From the NCBI RefSeq assembly GCF_000430665.1, contig NZ_AUML01000044.1, positions 1-39,746 on the forward strand: a DNA stretch of 39,746 bases, written 5' to 3'. Positions within the stretch are counted from its first letter, which is position 1. Every line of letters begins with the position of its first letter. Origin of the DNA: Aquimarina muelleri DSM 19832. Its GTDB lineage: Bacteria > Bacteroidota > Bacteroidia > Flavobacteriales > Flavobacteriaceae. The position numbers and the translations under genes were made by a program. Below the pieces are notes generated by a model. The model saw only the letters and a list, made by a program, of their open reading frames with translations. It ran no database searches and was not told the DNA's origin. Positions 7,720 through 16,613 of the stretch are shown piece after piece.

Positions 7720-8961
7720 TTGAATTTCGAGTATTTTATAGCCAAACGTCTTATCAAAGGTAAGGAACATAAAAGTAGTATTTCTACTCCAATCATAAAA
7801 ATTGCAATTTTTGCTATAGCTATAGGTATGATCATGATGCTTATTACCGTTGCAACAGGTGTAGGGTTACAACGTAAAATAAGAGAGAAAGTTGCTGCAT
7901 TTAATGGGCATGTAATAATTTCTAGTTTTGATAATAATAGCAGTGTAGAATCTTTAATCCCGATATCTTCTAAGCAGGATTTTTATCCAGAATTCTCAAG
8001 TGTAAAAGGGATTGTTCATGTGCAGGGAGTAGCCACCAAGATGGGACTTATACGTACCGAAAGCGATTTTGAAGGGATTGTTGTTAAAGGAGTAGGTAAA
8101 GATTATGATTGGAATTTATTTAGAGAATACCTTGTAGAAGGTAGGATGCCAGATTTTACAGCAAAACTTAATGATGAGATATTATTGTCATCGCACATTG
8201 CAAATCGTTTAGGTCTGCGTATTGGAGATAAAGCAATAACCTATTTCTTAAAAAAGAACGCACAATCTAATTCAAAACCTTTTATCAGAGCTTTTCATAT
8301 TGTTGGGATTTATAAATCTGGATTTCAGGATTTTGATGAAACGTTTGTTTTTACAGATATTAGACATATCATAAAAATGAATAAGTGGAAACCAGATGAG
8401 GTAGGTAATTTTGAGGTCTTTTTAGATAATTTTGATGAAATAGATCAAAAGGGACAAGAAATCTATGAAAATATCCCTTCGACTTTAGATAGTCAGACAA
8501 TTACTCTTAAATATGCTACCATTTTTGAATGGCTAAAATTATTTGATCTTAATATAATTGGAATAATAGGTATAATTATTTTGGTTGCTGGTATTAATAT
8601 GATAACAGCTTTATTGGTTTTAATATTAGAGAGAACTCCTATGATAGGTATATTAAAATCCTTAGGAACTAGTGACTGGAGTATAAGAAAAGTTTTTTTG
8701 TATAATGCTGCTTATCTAATTTTTATTGGATTGTTTTGGGGTAATTTAATAGGGGTTGGTTTGCTTTTGATCCAAGAACATTATGGTATTGTGAGTCTTA
8801 ATCCAGAAACGTATTATGTGAGTACCGCACCCGTCTATATAAATATAGGATACATTTTATTACTTAATTTAGGAACCATGGTGTTATGCTTGTTAATGTT
8901 ACTTATTCCTTCGTATATTATTGCTAAAATTTCCCCTACAAAATCCATACGATTTCAGTAA
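7720..8961 (+). CDS. ABC transporter permease, LolC/LolE-FtsX family
   Basis: 413 residues, starting at TTG. The only in-frame alternative upstream is blocked by TAG at 7711-7713, and the family's usual N-terminus (NFEYFIAKRLI) begins right here. A first transmembrane helix lies at about 25-47. A large periplasmic domain follows, with FtsX-like helices near 275-300, 325-350 and 380-405 (ERTPMIGILKSLGTSDWSIRKVF is the typical cytoplasmic loop, quoted loosely). This is the topology of lipoprotein-releasing system permeases (LolC/E). No ATPase gene is adjacent, which is common in Bacteroidota. Export of outer-membrane lipoproteins is the most likely role, but other MacB/FtsX functions cannot be excluded. 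Confidence 0.85.
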   Translation: MNFEYFIAKRLIKGKEHKSSISTPIIKIAIFAIAIGMIMMLITVATGVGLQRKIREKVAAFNGHVIISSFDNNSSVESLIPISSKQDFYPEFSSVKGIVHVQGVATKMGLIRTESDFEGIVVKGVGKDYDWNLFREYLVEGRMPDFTAKLNDEILLSSHIANRLGLRIGDKAITYFLKKNAQSNSKPFIRAFHIVGIYKSGFQDFDETFVFTDIRHIIKMNKWKPDEVGNFEVFLDNFDEIDQKGQEIYENIPSTLDSQTITLKYATIFEWLKLFDLNIIGIIGIIILVAGINMITALLVLILERTPMIGILKSLGTSDWSIRKVFLYNAAYLIFIGLFWGNLIGVGLLLIQEHYGIVSLNPETYYVSTAPVYINIGYILLLNLGTMVLCLLMLLIPSYIIAKISPTKSIRFQ

Positions 8962-8980
8962 TGTTATTGTTTGTTAAAAA

Positions 8981-9011
8981 TTGTCAATCGATAATCTAGA
9001 TTGTATATTTG
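8981..9011 (+). promoter_or_regulatory. Bacteroidota-type promoter of the beta-synthase gene
   Basis: TTG at 8981-8983, a 20-nt spacer and TATATTTG at 9004-9011 match the Bacteroidota sigma factor consensus TTG / TANNTTTG. The start codon of the PLP enzyme gene is 44 nt further on. Confidence 0.7.
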
Positions 9012-9055
9012 TGTCACTGTAACCTCCTTTTTAAAGGATTCTTAAAATCGAAATA

Positions 9056-10417
9056 GTGAAATACGCTGAAAACATATTAGAAACCATAGGGAATACTCCT
9101 TTGGTAAAAATGAATGCGATGGTAAAGGATGTAGATGCTTTAGTATTGTCAAAGTATGAAACATTTAATCCAGGTAACTCCGTAAAAGATCGTATGGCTT
9201 TACGAATGATAGAAGATGCAGAAGCAGACGGTAGGTTACAGCCAGGAGGTACAATTATAGAAGGTACATCTGGTAATACGGGTATGGGGCTAGCATTGGT
9301 TGCTATTGTAAAAGGGTATAAGCTAATTTGTGTAATGGCAGATAAGCAGTCTAAAGAAAAAATGGATATTCTTAGAGCAGTAGGCGCAAAAGTAATGGTT
9401 TGTCCAACAAATGTAGAACCAGAAGATCCAAGGTCGTATTACTCTGTTTCTAAAAGATTAGCAGAAGAAACCCCAAACTCATGGTATGTAAATCAATACG
9501 ATAACCCATCTAATGCACAAGCGCATTATGAAAGTACAGGTCCTGAAATTTGGGAGCAAACTGATGGAAAAGTAACGCATTTTATAGTTGGAGTAGGGAC
9601 AGGAGGAACCATATCTGGAGTAGGGAAATACCTAAAAGAGAAAAATCCTGATATTAAAATTTGGGGAATAGACACCTATGGTTCCGTTTTTAAAAAATAC
9701 CATGAAACAGGTGTTTTTGATCAAAATGAAATATATTCATACATTACTGAAGGTATAGGAGAAGATATTTTACCAAAAAATGTAGACTTTTCGGTTATAG
9801 ATGGATTTACGAAAGTAACCGATAAAGATGCTGCGGTCTACACACAAAAATTAGCAAAAGAAGAAGGAATGTTTCTTGGTAATAGTGCAGGAGCAGCAAT
9901 AAAAGGGTTGTTGCAACTTAAAGAACATTTTACAAAAGATGATGTTGTCGTAATTTTATTTCACGACCATGGCAGTAGATATGTTGGAAAAATGTTTAAT
10001 GATGATTGGATGCGCGAAAGAGGTTTTCTGGATGAAGATGTGTATACGGCAGATGATTTGGTAAAAAGCCATATAGAAAAACCTTTAATCACAGTAAAAA
10101 CAGAAGAACTAGTGTCTCATGCTATTGAGCATATGCGTAAGTTTCAGATCTCGCAAATACCGGTTGTAGATAGTAAAGGTTTTGTTGGTTCTGTAGATGA
10201 AAGTGCTTTGTTTAGTGCTTTTTTAGAAGATAAGAATATGGATAGTACGCCAATCAAGGATGTAATGAAGGATCCATATCCAATTGTAAATGCTAAAACT
10301 TCTTTAGACGAGATTTCTAAGCTTATTAAAAATGGAAATTCGGCAGTTTTAGTAGCTATGGAGGATGGAAAATATCATATTATTACTAAATATGATGTTA
10401 TTAGTCATATAAAATAA
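9056..10417 (+). CDS. PLP-dependent cystathionine beta-synthase / cysteine synthase-like enzyme with CBS-domain pair
   Basis: 453 residues with a GTG start. No in-frame ATG precedes it within the leader, and the family's N-terminus (KYAENILETIGNTPLVKM) begins there. Residues 1-320 are a fold-type II PLP domain with the Schiff-base lysine K44 in NPGNSVKDRMA, the substrate loop GTSGNTGMG and the phosphate loop GVGTGGTISG. Residues about 335-450 form two CBS motifs, probably a regulatory adenosyl-ligand sensor. There is no N-terminal heme-binding extension as in animal enzymes. Reaction: beta-replacement on serine or O-acetylserine, giving cystathionine or cysteine; which one cannot be decided from sequence. 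It is a single-gene transcription unit with its own promoter and a strong terminator. Confidence 0.9.
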   Translation: MKYAENILETIGNTPLVKMNAMVKDVDALVLSKYETFNPGNSVKDRMALRMIEDAEADGRLQPGGTIIEGTSGNTGMGLALVAIVKGYKLICVMADKQSKEKMDILRAVGAKVMVCPTNVEPEDPRSYYSVSKRLAEETPNSWYVNQYDNPSNAQAHYESTGPEIWEQTDGKVTHFIVGVGTGGTISGVGKYLKEKNPDIKIWGIDTYGSVFKKYHETGVFDQNEIYSYITEGIGEDILPKNVDFSVIDGFTKVTDKDAAVYTQKLAKEEGMFLGNSAGAAIKGLLQLKEHFTKDDVVVILFHDHGSRYVGKMFNDDWMRERGFLDEDVYTADDLVKSHIEKPLITVKTEELVSHAIEHMRKFQISQIPVVDSKGFVGSVDESALFSAFLEDKNMDSTPIKDVMKDPYPIVNAKTSLDEISKLIKNGNSAVLVAMEDGKYHIITKYDVISHIK

Positions 10418-10441
10418 ATCCTTATATTTAAATAATAATTT

Positions 10442-10480
10442 AACCCCTTTATTGGTTTAACCAATAAGGGGTTTTTTTTA
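10442..10480 (+). terminator. Rho-independent terminator of the beta-synthase gene
   Basis: The arms ACCCC..TATTGG and CCAATAAGGGGT pair with one bulged T around a short loop, followed by eight T residues (10472-10479). It lies 25 nt after the stop codon. Confidence 0.9.
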
Positions 10481-10545
10481 GATATCTTGTTTTACAGATT
10501 CTATTAAAATGAATTTAAAGCGACAGAAAAAAATGATAGTAGTAT

Positions 10546-11526
10546 ATGTATAGATATTCATTTAATTTTTTAGATATCGATAAGTTAAGAGATTATTTTA
10601 GATCGCAATTGGATCCGAATAGTTCTTCGGATAAAATTTATTTTCCTCCAGAAATTGGAGAAGGGTTTTTATTGTATTATAAAATATCTCCAGAAGTATT
10701 TCTTTTTATAAATAATTATAAGGCTAATGCAGATATCGAATATGCAAGACAACCAAGCAATGAAAAAGATATAATATTACATTTTAGGAAATATGCATTG
10801 GATCATCAATTTAAAAAAAATCATATTGTAAGTAGATACTCTAGTAATTATACACCCGGTAACATGCGGTGTATGGACGCTCGTAAGGGAGAACAGGTTT
10901 TTATACCAAAGGGAGCAGAAGTAAAATCGGTCATGATTGTATTAAAAAACTCTTATACAAAACCTTATTTTGCTAAAAACAATGATTTGACAGAAAGATT
11001 AGATAGCTATATTAGATGCTCTCATCAGGACATTAATAAGTTTTACCTTTCTTATAAACAATCTAGTTTTTTTGATCAAATTGTACAACCAGATACAAAT
11101 AAAATAGAAAATCATCTATATTACGTAGCTAGAGGTATTCGGTTATTAGAAACATTCTGGAAAGATGTATTAAGATGGAAGTCAGATAGCGATCCTTTTA
11201 ATATAAATTGTGATCAAGTTGGTAGTATATACAAAGTAAGTGACTATCTTAAAAAGAACTTAAGAGAACCTTTTTTAGGAGTAGATCAATTAGCAGCAAT
11301 GGCAAATATGAGTCGTACTAATTTTTTTAGTATGTTTAAAGAAATTCATAATCAAACACCATTAGAGTTTTTTAATAATAAACGGCTAGAAATGTCCTAT
11401 AATATGATAATAGGAGAGAGGTTATCCATAAGAGAGGTAATGAATGTTCTTAATTACTCTAACTCTTCAAAATTTCGAAAAGCTTTTTTTAATAAATTTG
11501 ACATCTATCCAGATACACCTAGATAA
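10546..11526 (+). CDS. AraC-family transcriptional regulator
   Basis: 326 residues. The C-terminal 100 residues are an AraC/XylS double helix-turn-helix: VSDYLKKNLREPFLGVDQLA (first part), MSRTNFFSMFKEIHNQTPLE, then LSIREVMNVLNYSNSSKFRKAF. The N-terminal 220 residues have no recognised ligand-binding fold. They contain FIPKGAEVKSVMIVL, a jelly-roll-like strand pattern also found in flavobacterial AraC regulators. The usual final P-x-x-F/YR signature ends here as YPDTPR, so the C-terminus is slightly short. It stands alone, between a terminator and a long gene-free region, so its target is not indicated by neighbours. Base composition is like that of the surrounding genes. Confidence 0.85.
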   Translation: MYRYSFNFLDIDKLRDYFRSQLDPNSSSDKIYFPPEIGEGFLLYYKISPEVFLFINNYKANADIEYARQPSNEKDIILHFRKYALDHQFKKNHIVSRYSSNYTPGNMRCMDARKGEQVFIPKGAEVKSVMIVLKNSYTKPYFAKNNDLTERLDSYIRCSHQDINKFYLSYKQSSFFDQIVQPDTNKIENHLYYVARGIRLLETFWKDVLRWKSDSDPFNINCDQVGSIYKVSDYLKKNLREPFLGVDQLAAMANMSRTNFFSMFKEIHNQTPLEFFNNKRLEMSYNMIIGERLSIREVMNVLNYSNSSKFRKAFFNKFDIYPDTPR

Positions 11527-12346
11527 GTCTGATCTAAAATAACCACTAGTTTTTTGAAGTAGTTATAAAATAAAGATGGCCGTCAAAAAATGACAACCAT
11601 CAATAACCTAACACAAACTCAACTTAGCATAGGATTTTAATCTTAATATTTTTTAGATGAATTAATTTTTCCCATTAATTCTAATAGCAAAGTAAAGAAA
11701 TGAAATTGTTGTTAGTCATTCCATTAATACATAAAATATTACCAATAGTACATTTTTTACATGTAATTAACTTTATTTATGGTTTCTGTGAAAAAAATCA
11801 TAAAATTTAAATGCTAATTTTGCATTAAATTCTTTTTGATCTAAGATTTTTAGAAATATTTTGTGCTCTGGTCTCATTCTGTAATTGGTGTTAAGATCTC
11901 AAAAGATGATTTTTTTTCCTATTTTCATTGATTATTATTGCCAGAGGTATTAGTCACTATCTAGAATGCACCAATTTCCATGATAGAATAAAAATAAAGA
12001 AGGGTTTTCTAAAAAGCTTAATTATTGATTTCAAAAACCATTAACAGTCAGTGTATTTATAAGATATGTCGTTATGGAATAAATATAATAATACAGCGAA
12101 ATTAAATAAGGACATATATAAAAAACAGAATCTAAAGTAGTTGCCATTTTGATGTAGACTATTTTTTACTTAGGTCAAAGCTTTTATATAGAATTTACAA
12201 GATTGAAAGAAATTTAGTATTTTCATCGATAATTAAGAGCAGTAGTTATTGTAGTTTTTCTATCCTACCCAAAAATATATAATAACTCATTATGCCTGTT
12301 TGAGACAGGTAGATCCGACTCAATAATCAAATAAAGATATAAATAA
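11527..12346. other. Gene-free region of about 820 bp
   Basis: All six frames are broken by frequent stops and I see no tRNA, tandem repeat or mobile element. Two small hairpins are visible: GATGG..GTCA / TGAC..CCATC at 11575-11601, and CCTGT-TTGAG-ACAGG at 12295-12309, just before the DUF2851 gene. Otherwise it is AT-rich and featureless by eye. A small RNA or decayed gene could be hidden here. Confidence 0.6.
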
Positions 12347-13627
12347 ATGACCGAAGACCTCCTTCAGTACTTATGGAAACACAAAAAATTTGATGTTACA
12401 CAACTTAAAACCACAAGAAAAGAAAATCTAATACTTCAGAATGTAGGAGTACATAATACAGACAAATCTGGGCCAGATTTTTTTAATGCTTTACTCATTA
12501 TTCAGGAGCAAAAATGGGCTGGAAATGTGGAGATACATAATAAATCCAGTGATTGGTATACACATAATCATGAAAATGACTCTGCCTATGATAATGTGAT
12601 TCTTCATGTAGTTTGGGAAGATGATATGGATGTTTTTAGAAAAGATAACTCTGTTATACCTACTCTGCAACTTAGCGATTATATAGCCAAAAATTTATTA
12701 ATCAAGTATGAAAAAATGTTTTTAGAAAACACACAAAAATGGATTAGATGTGAAAAACAATTACCTGAAATTTCAAGATTTATACTCTCTAATTGGCAAG
12801 AAAGATTGTTTTTAGAAAGATTAGAACAAAAATCAATTTTTATATTAAAATTATTAGAAGATTCTGCAAATAACTGGGAGGCTGTTTTATTTAAGCTTTT
12901 AGGTAAAAACTTTGGATTAAAAGTAAATGGAGATGCTTTTTTGAGCCTAACAAACTCTATAGATTTTTCAATAATAAGAAAATGTAGTAACAATCAAATT
13001 AAATTAGAAGCATTATTTTTTGGACAGGCAGGCCTTTTAGAAAATGAGATAAAAAATATGTATAGTTCTGATTTAAAAAAGGAATATTGTTTTTTAAAAA
13101 ATAAATTTCAATTAAATAAAGATGGAGTTTTACCTTTTCATTTTTTTAGATTAAGACCTCCTAATTTTCCAACAATAAGGTTAGCGCAGTTTGCTATGTT
13201 ATATTTTAAAAGCCCTCAGTTATTTAATGAAGTAATTAGAATTAAAAGTATTAATGAGTTTTATAAACTTTTTGGAGTAGAAACAAGTAGCTTTTGGGAA
13301 AACCATTATACTTTTGAGAAAGAATCTAAAACTAGAAAAAAGAAAATAACAAAATCATTTATTGATTTGTTATTGATCAATACAATTATTCCATTAAAAT
13401 TTATTTACGCAAGAACCATAGGAAAAGATTCAGAAGAAGAAATGATGGAGTTAATCTCACAGGTATCGTATGAGAAGAATACTATTGTTAGTAACTTTAA
13501 AAAGCTAAAAGTACCTGTTGAAAATGCAATGCATTCGCAAGCCTTAATACAACTTAAAAATAGATATTGCGATGAAAAAGCCTGTTTAAAATGTGCGATA
13601 GGAAATAAATTATTAAATGGGGATTAA
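12347..13627 (+). CDS. DUF2851 family protein
   Basis: 426 residues. The N-terminus shows the family pattern EDLLQYLWKHKKF, NVGVHNTDKSGPDFFNA, WAGNVEIHNKSSDWYTH and NVILHVVWEDD. The C-terminus carries a CxxC-like pair (DEKACLKCAIGNKLL). The family is widespread and conserved in Bacteroidota, with no experimentally assigned function known to me. No signal peptide is present, so it is cytoplasmic. The N-terminal motifs with conserved G-P-D-F and E-I-H are reminiscent of a PD-(D/E)XK nuclease core, but this is only an impression. It is followed 29 nt downstream by a PspC-like gene and a potassium channel gene, apparently one operon. Confidence 0.85.
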   Translation: MTEDLLQYLWKHKKFDVTQLKTTRKENLILQNVGVHNTDKSGPDFFNALLIIQEQKWAGNVEIHNKSSDWYTHNHENDSAYDNVILHVVWEDDMDVFRKDNSVIPTLQLSDYIAKNLLIKYEKMFLENTQKWIRCEKQLPEISRFILSNWQERLFLERLEQKSIFILKLLEDSANNWEAVLFKLLGKNFGLKVNGDAFLSLTNSIDFSIIRKCSNNQIKLEALFFGQAGLLENEIKNMYSSDLKKEYCFLKNKFQLNKDGVLPFHFFRLRPPNFPTIRLAQFAMLYFKSPQLFNEVIRIKSINEFYKLFGVETSSFWENHYTFEKESKTRKKKITKSFIDLLLINTIIPLKFIYARTIGKDSEEEMMELISQVSYEKNTIVSNFKKLKVPVENAMHSQALIQLKNRYCDEKACLKCAIGNKLLNGD

Positions 13628-13656
13628 AATTTAGTTTAATATAATTATTTTGCAGG

Positions 13657-13878
13657 ATGTTTTATAACCTGAGACAATTTTTAGAACGTAACGGTTTTTA
13701 TGTTTCCTCAAGACTAGCAGATAGGCTTGGAATGCGAGCAAAAAACGTACGCTTATTTTTTATTTATTTAACATTTGCAACTGTAGGTCTGGGGTTTGTG
13801 TTATATCTCAATATGGCATTTTGGTTAAAAATAAAAGATTTGATATATACAAAACGAACTTCTGTATTTGATTTATGA
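13657..13878 (+). CDS. PspC-domain small membrane protein
   Basis: 73 residues. The sequence GFYVSSRLADRLGMRAKNVRLFFIYLTF followed by a hydrophobic stretch (about 30-55) matches the PspC domain: an amphipathic helix, then a transmembrane helix. In Proteobacteria PspC belongs to the phage-shock response; in Bacteroidota it is often a stand-alone small protein. Its stop codon overlaps the start of the potassium channel gene (ATGA at 13875-13878), which implies translational coupling and a shared membrane-related role. That role is inferred only from position. Confidence 0.8.
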   Translation: MFYNLRQFLERNGFYVSSRLADRLGMRAKNVRLFFIYLTFATVGLGFVLYLNMAFWLKIKDLIYTKRTSVFDL

Positions 13879-14891
13879 TAAAATTTTTTAATCAAGGTAG
13901 GCAAAAAGTATATATAGCCATAATTTTATTGATTTTGGTAATCAGTATAGGAGTAATGGGATTTCGGTATTTTTCAGATTATTCTTGGATTAATGCCCTG
14001 TATATGACCGTTATTACTATGTCTACAGTTGGTTTTAGTGAAGTCCAACCCTTAGATGATAATGCTAAATTGTTTACGATCTTCCTGATTGCAACAAGTG
14101 TATCTATATTTGCATATTCTGTATCTGTTATTACAGAGTATATAATAAGTAAAAACGATCCTAAAAAAGCACAATATCGAAAAACACAAAAGATGATAAA
14201 TAAACTTGATAATCACATAATTATAGTTGGGTATGGTCGTAATGGTAAGCAATCGGCAGTTAAGTTATTAGCATATGACAAACCTTTTATCATCATTGAA
14301 AAAGATATTGATGTTATCGAAAAATATCAAAGTGATGCATTGTTATTTCTAAATGGAAATGCTACCGAAGATGATGTTTTAATACAAGCAGGAGTTAAAA
14401 ATGCAGCTTGTTTAATCTGTACATTACCAGAAGATGCAGATAACTTATTTATAGTATTATCCGCAAGACAAATTAATAAAGAACTTAAAATAATTAGCAG
14501 AGCCTCAGAGGATGCTTCTTATAAAAAGATACGATTGGCAGGAGCAGATAATGTTATTATGCCAGATCGTATAGGTGGGGATCATATGGCATCTTTAGTT
14601 GTCGTTCCTGATTTAATAGAATTTTTGGATAATCTTTCTATAGTAGGTAAAAAATCTATTAATATTGAAGAAATTTCATTTGAAGATATGTTTGATGATC
14701 AAAAAGAGAGAACTATTCTTAATATTGATATGAGATCAAGAACCGGATGTACTATCATAGGTTACAAATCTCCAGATGGAGAATATATTGTAAACCCAGA
14801 AGCTAACACTGTGTTAAGACCAGGGTCTAGAGTAGTAGTTCTTGGCCGTCCAGAACAGATTAATCTCTTAAATAAAGAATTTGACATTTAA
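13875..14891 (+). CDS. Potassium channel with TrkA-N/TrkA-C (RCK) domains
   Basis: 338 residues. Two transmembrane helices (about 10-30 and 60-90) flank a pore loop with the filter-like sequence TMSTVGFSE, in which TVGF replaces the canonical TVGYG. Residues about 115-235 form a Rossmann-type RCK domain with the nucleotide loop VGYGRNGKQ. Residues 255-338 are a TrkA-C domain (TGCTIIGYKSPDGEY, VLRPGSRVVVLG). This is the MthK/Kch-like architecture: ligand-gated K+ flux across the inner membrane. The altered filter (F-S instead of Y-G) may affect selectivity. It overlaps the PspC gene by four bases. Confidence 0.9.
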   Translation: MIKFFNQGRQKVYIAIILLILVISIGVMGFRYFSDYSWINALYMTVITMSTVGFSEVQPLDDNAKLFTIFLIATSVSIFAYSVSVITEYIISKNDPKKAQYRKTQKMINKLDNHIIIVGYGRNGKQSAVKLLAYDKPFIIIEKDIDVIEKYQSDALLFLNGNATEDDVLIQAGVKNAACLICTLPEDADNLFIVLSARQINKELKIISRASEDASYKKIRLAGADNVIMPDRIGGDHMASLVVVPDLIEFLDNLSIVGKKSINIEEISFEDMFDDQKERTILNIDMRSRTGCTIIGYKSPDGEYIVNPEANTVLRPGSRVVVLGRPEQINLLNKEFDI

Positions 14892-14907
14892 CAATAAGAA
14901 AACATTT

Positions 14908-14941
14908 ACCCTCTAAAAAATTGTAAACAAGGGTTTTTTTT
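14908..14941 (+). terminator. Weak terminator after the potassium channel gene
   Basis: ACCCT at 14908-14912 pairs with AGGGT at 14930-14934 and is followed by a run of T residues to 14941. The stem is only five base pairs with a 17-nt loop, so it may be partial. Confidence 0.4.
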
Positions 14942-14990
14942 AGCATCTTGCTCAACCTTAATAATTAAATTCAATTAACTCAACAAAATC

Positions 14991-16598
14991 ATGAAGAGAA
15001 TTCTTCTTTCACTTTTAGCATTTACTATTCCATTTTTAACATTCGCGCAAGAGACTATAGAAAAAGGGCTTGATCAAAAAATAGATGAAGCATTTAAACC
15101 GATTTCTGATTTTTTTTCAGGCGTGATTTTTTTCGAAGTATTTAAAGGTGCTCCATTCGTTATAATTCTATTAGTTTTAAGTGCATTGTTTTTTACTCTT
15201 TATTTTGGTTTTCCAAATATTAGATATTTTGGAAGAGCAATTAATGTAGTACGAGGAAAATATGATGATATCGAAGGACATGGTATAGAAGGTAATCCGC
15301 AAGTTAGTGTAGTAGATGGAGACGTGCGAGATACTATAAGAGATGAATCTAAGGAAGGAGAGGTGTCTCATTTTCAAGCATTAGCTACCGCTGTTTCAGG
15401 AACCGTTGGTAACGGTAATATTGCAGGAGTAGCATTAGCAATTGCACTTGGAGGACCAGGAGCAACATTTTGGATGATTATTTGTGGATTATTAGGGATG
15501 TCTACAAAATTTGTGGAATGTACACTTGGAGTACAATATAGAGATGTAGGTGAAGATGGTACTGTATATGGCGGACCTATGTATTATTTAAGTAAAGGTC
15601 TTAAAGATAGAGGATTTAAAATTTTAGGAAAAATAACAGCTACAATATTTGCAATATTTTGTATCGGAGGTTCTTTTGGAGGTGGTAATGCAGCGCAGTC
15701 TAATCAAGCAACAATTGTTTTAAAAGAATTAATGGGTTTTGAAAGTACAGGAGCAGGATTTTGGATAGGAGTAGTGTTGGCTATTCTGGTAGGTATAATT
15801 ATTATCGGAGGAATTAAGCGTATTGCCTCAGTTACCGAAAAAGTTGTGCCGTTCATGGCGGTAATGTACTTAATAGCTTGTGTGTATATTATTTCTAGTA
15901 ATTTTTCTTTAGTAGACGATGCTATTGGACTAATTATTGAAGAAGCATTTAACCCTACTGCAATAGGAGTAGGAAGTCTTATCGGAGTTTTATTAGTAGG
16001 ATTTAAAAGAGCAGCATTTTCTAATGAAGCCGGTGCAGGGTCAGCATCTATAGCACACTCTGCCGTAAAAACAAATTATTCCGCCAGTGAAGGGCTTGTT
16101 GCCTTATTAGAACCTTTTATCGATACAGTAGTGATATGTACAATGACGGCCTTGGTTATCATTATATTTAATTTTGGAGGAGCTTTTGAATATGGAGGAG
16201 ATGGTTCTGGTGCAGTTTTTATAGATGGAGTTTCTTACGAAGGAGCAGGAATAACCTCAATGGCATTTGCACAATACATACCATATTCTAATGTATTTTT
16301 AACTATAGCAGTAGTTTTATTTGCTGTGTCTACTATGATATCTTGGTCTTATTATGGGTTACAATCCTGGAAATTTTTATTTGGAAGAGGTAAAGCTGCT
16401 GATTTAACTTATAAATTATTATTTTTAACTTTTGTTGTAGTTGGAGCAGCAGCAAGTATGAAATCTATTTGGGATTTCTCTGATGCAATGATATTTGCAA
16501 TGGTGTTTCCTAATATGATTGGATTATTATTCTTGTTTCCAGTTGTTAAAAAACAATTAAAACGATTTTTTGATGCAATAAAAGCATCAAAAATGTAG
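14991..16598 (+). CDS. Sodium:alanine/glycine symporter (AGCS family)
   Basis: 535 residues. The N-terminus looks like a cleavable signal peptide (LLAFTIPFLTFAQ), a Bacteroidota peculiarity of this family. About ten transmembrane helices follow. Family motifs are visible: FQALATAVSGTVGNGNIAGV, GMSTKFVECTLGVQYRD, VYGGPMYYLSKGL, and GFKRAAFSNEAGAGSASIAH in helix 8. These mark the AGCS transporter fold that imports alanine or glycine with sodium. A soluble stretch of about 40 residues (GIEGNPQVSVVDGDVRDTI, roughly 100-125) lies near the second helix. A helix-hairpin-helix protein gene follows 15 nt later, possibly cotranscribed. Confidence 0.92.
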   Translation: MKRILLSLLAFTIPFLTFAQETIEKGLDQKIDEAFKPISDFFSGVIFFEVFKGAPFVIILLVLSALFFTLYFGFPNIRYFGRAINVVRGKYDDIEGHGIEGNPQVSVVDGDVRDTIRDESKEGEVSHFQALATAVSGTVGNGNIAGVALAIALGGPGATFWMIICGLLGMSTKFVECTLGVQYRDVGEDGTVYGGPMYYLSKGLKDRGFKILGKITATIFAIFCIGGSFGGGNAAQSNQATIVLKELMGFESTGAGFWIGVVLAILVGIIIIGGIKRIASVTEKVVPFMAVMYLIACVYIISSNFSLVDDAIGLIIEEAFNPTAIGVGSLIGVLLVGFKRAAFSNEAGAGSASIAHSAVKTNYSASEGLVALLEPFIDTVVICTMTALVIIIFNFGGAFEYGGDGSGAVFIDGVSYEGAGITSMAFAQYIPYSNVFLTIAVVLFAVSTMISWSYYGLQSWKFLFGRGKAADLTYKLLFLTFVVVGAAASMKSIWDFSDAMIFAMVFPNMIGLLFLFPVVKKQLKRFFDAIKASKM

Positions 16599-16613
16599 AT
16601 AAGATAATTTTAT

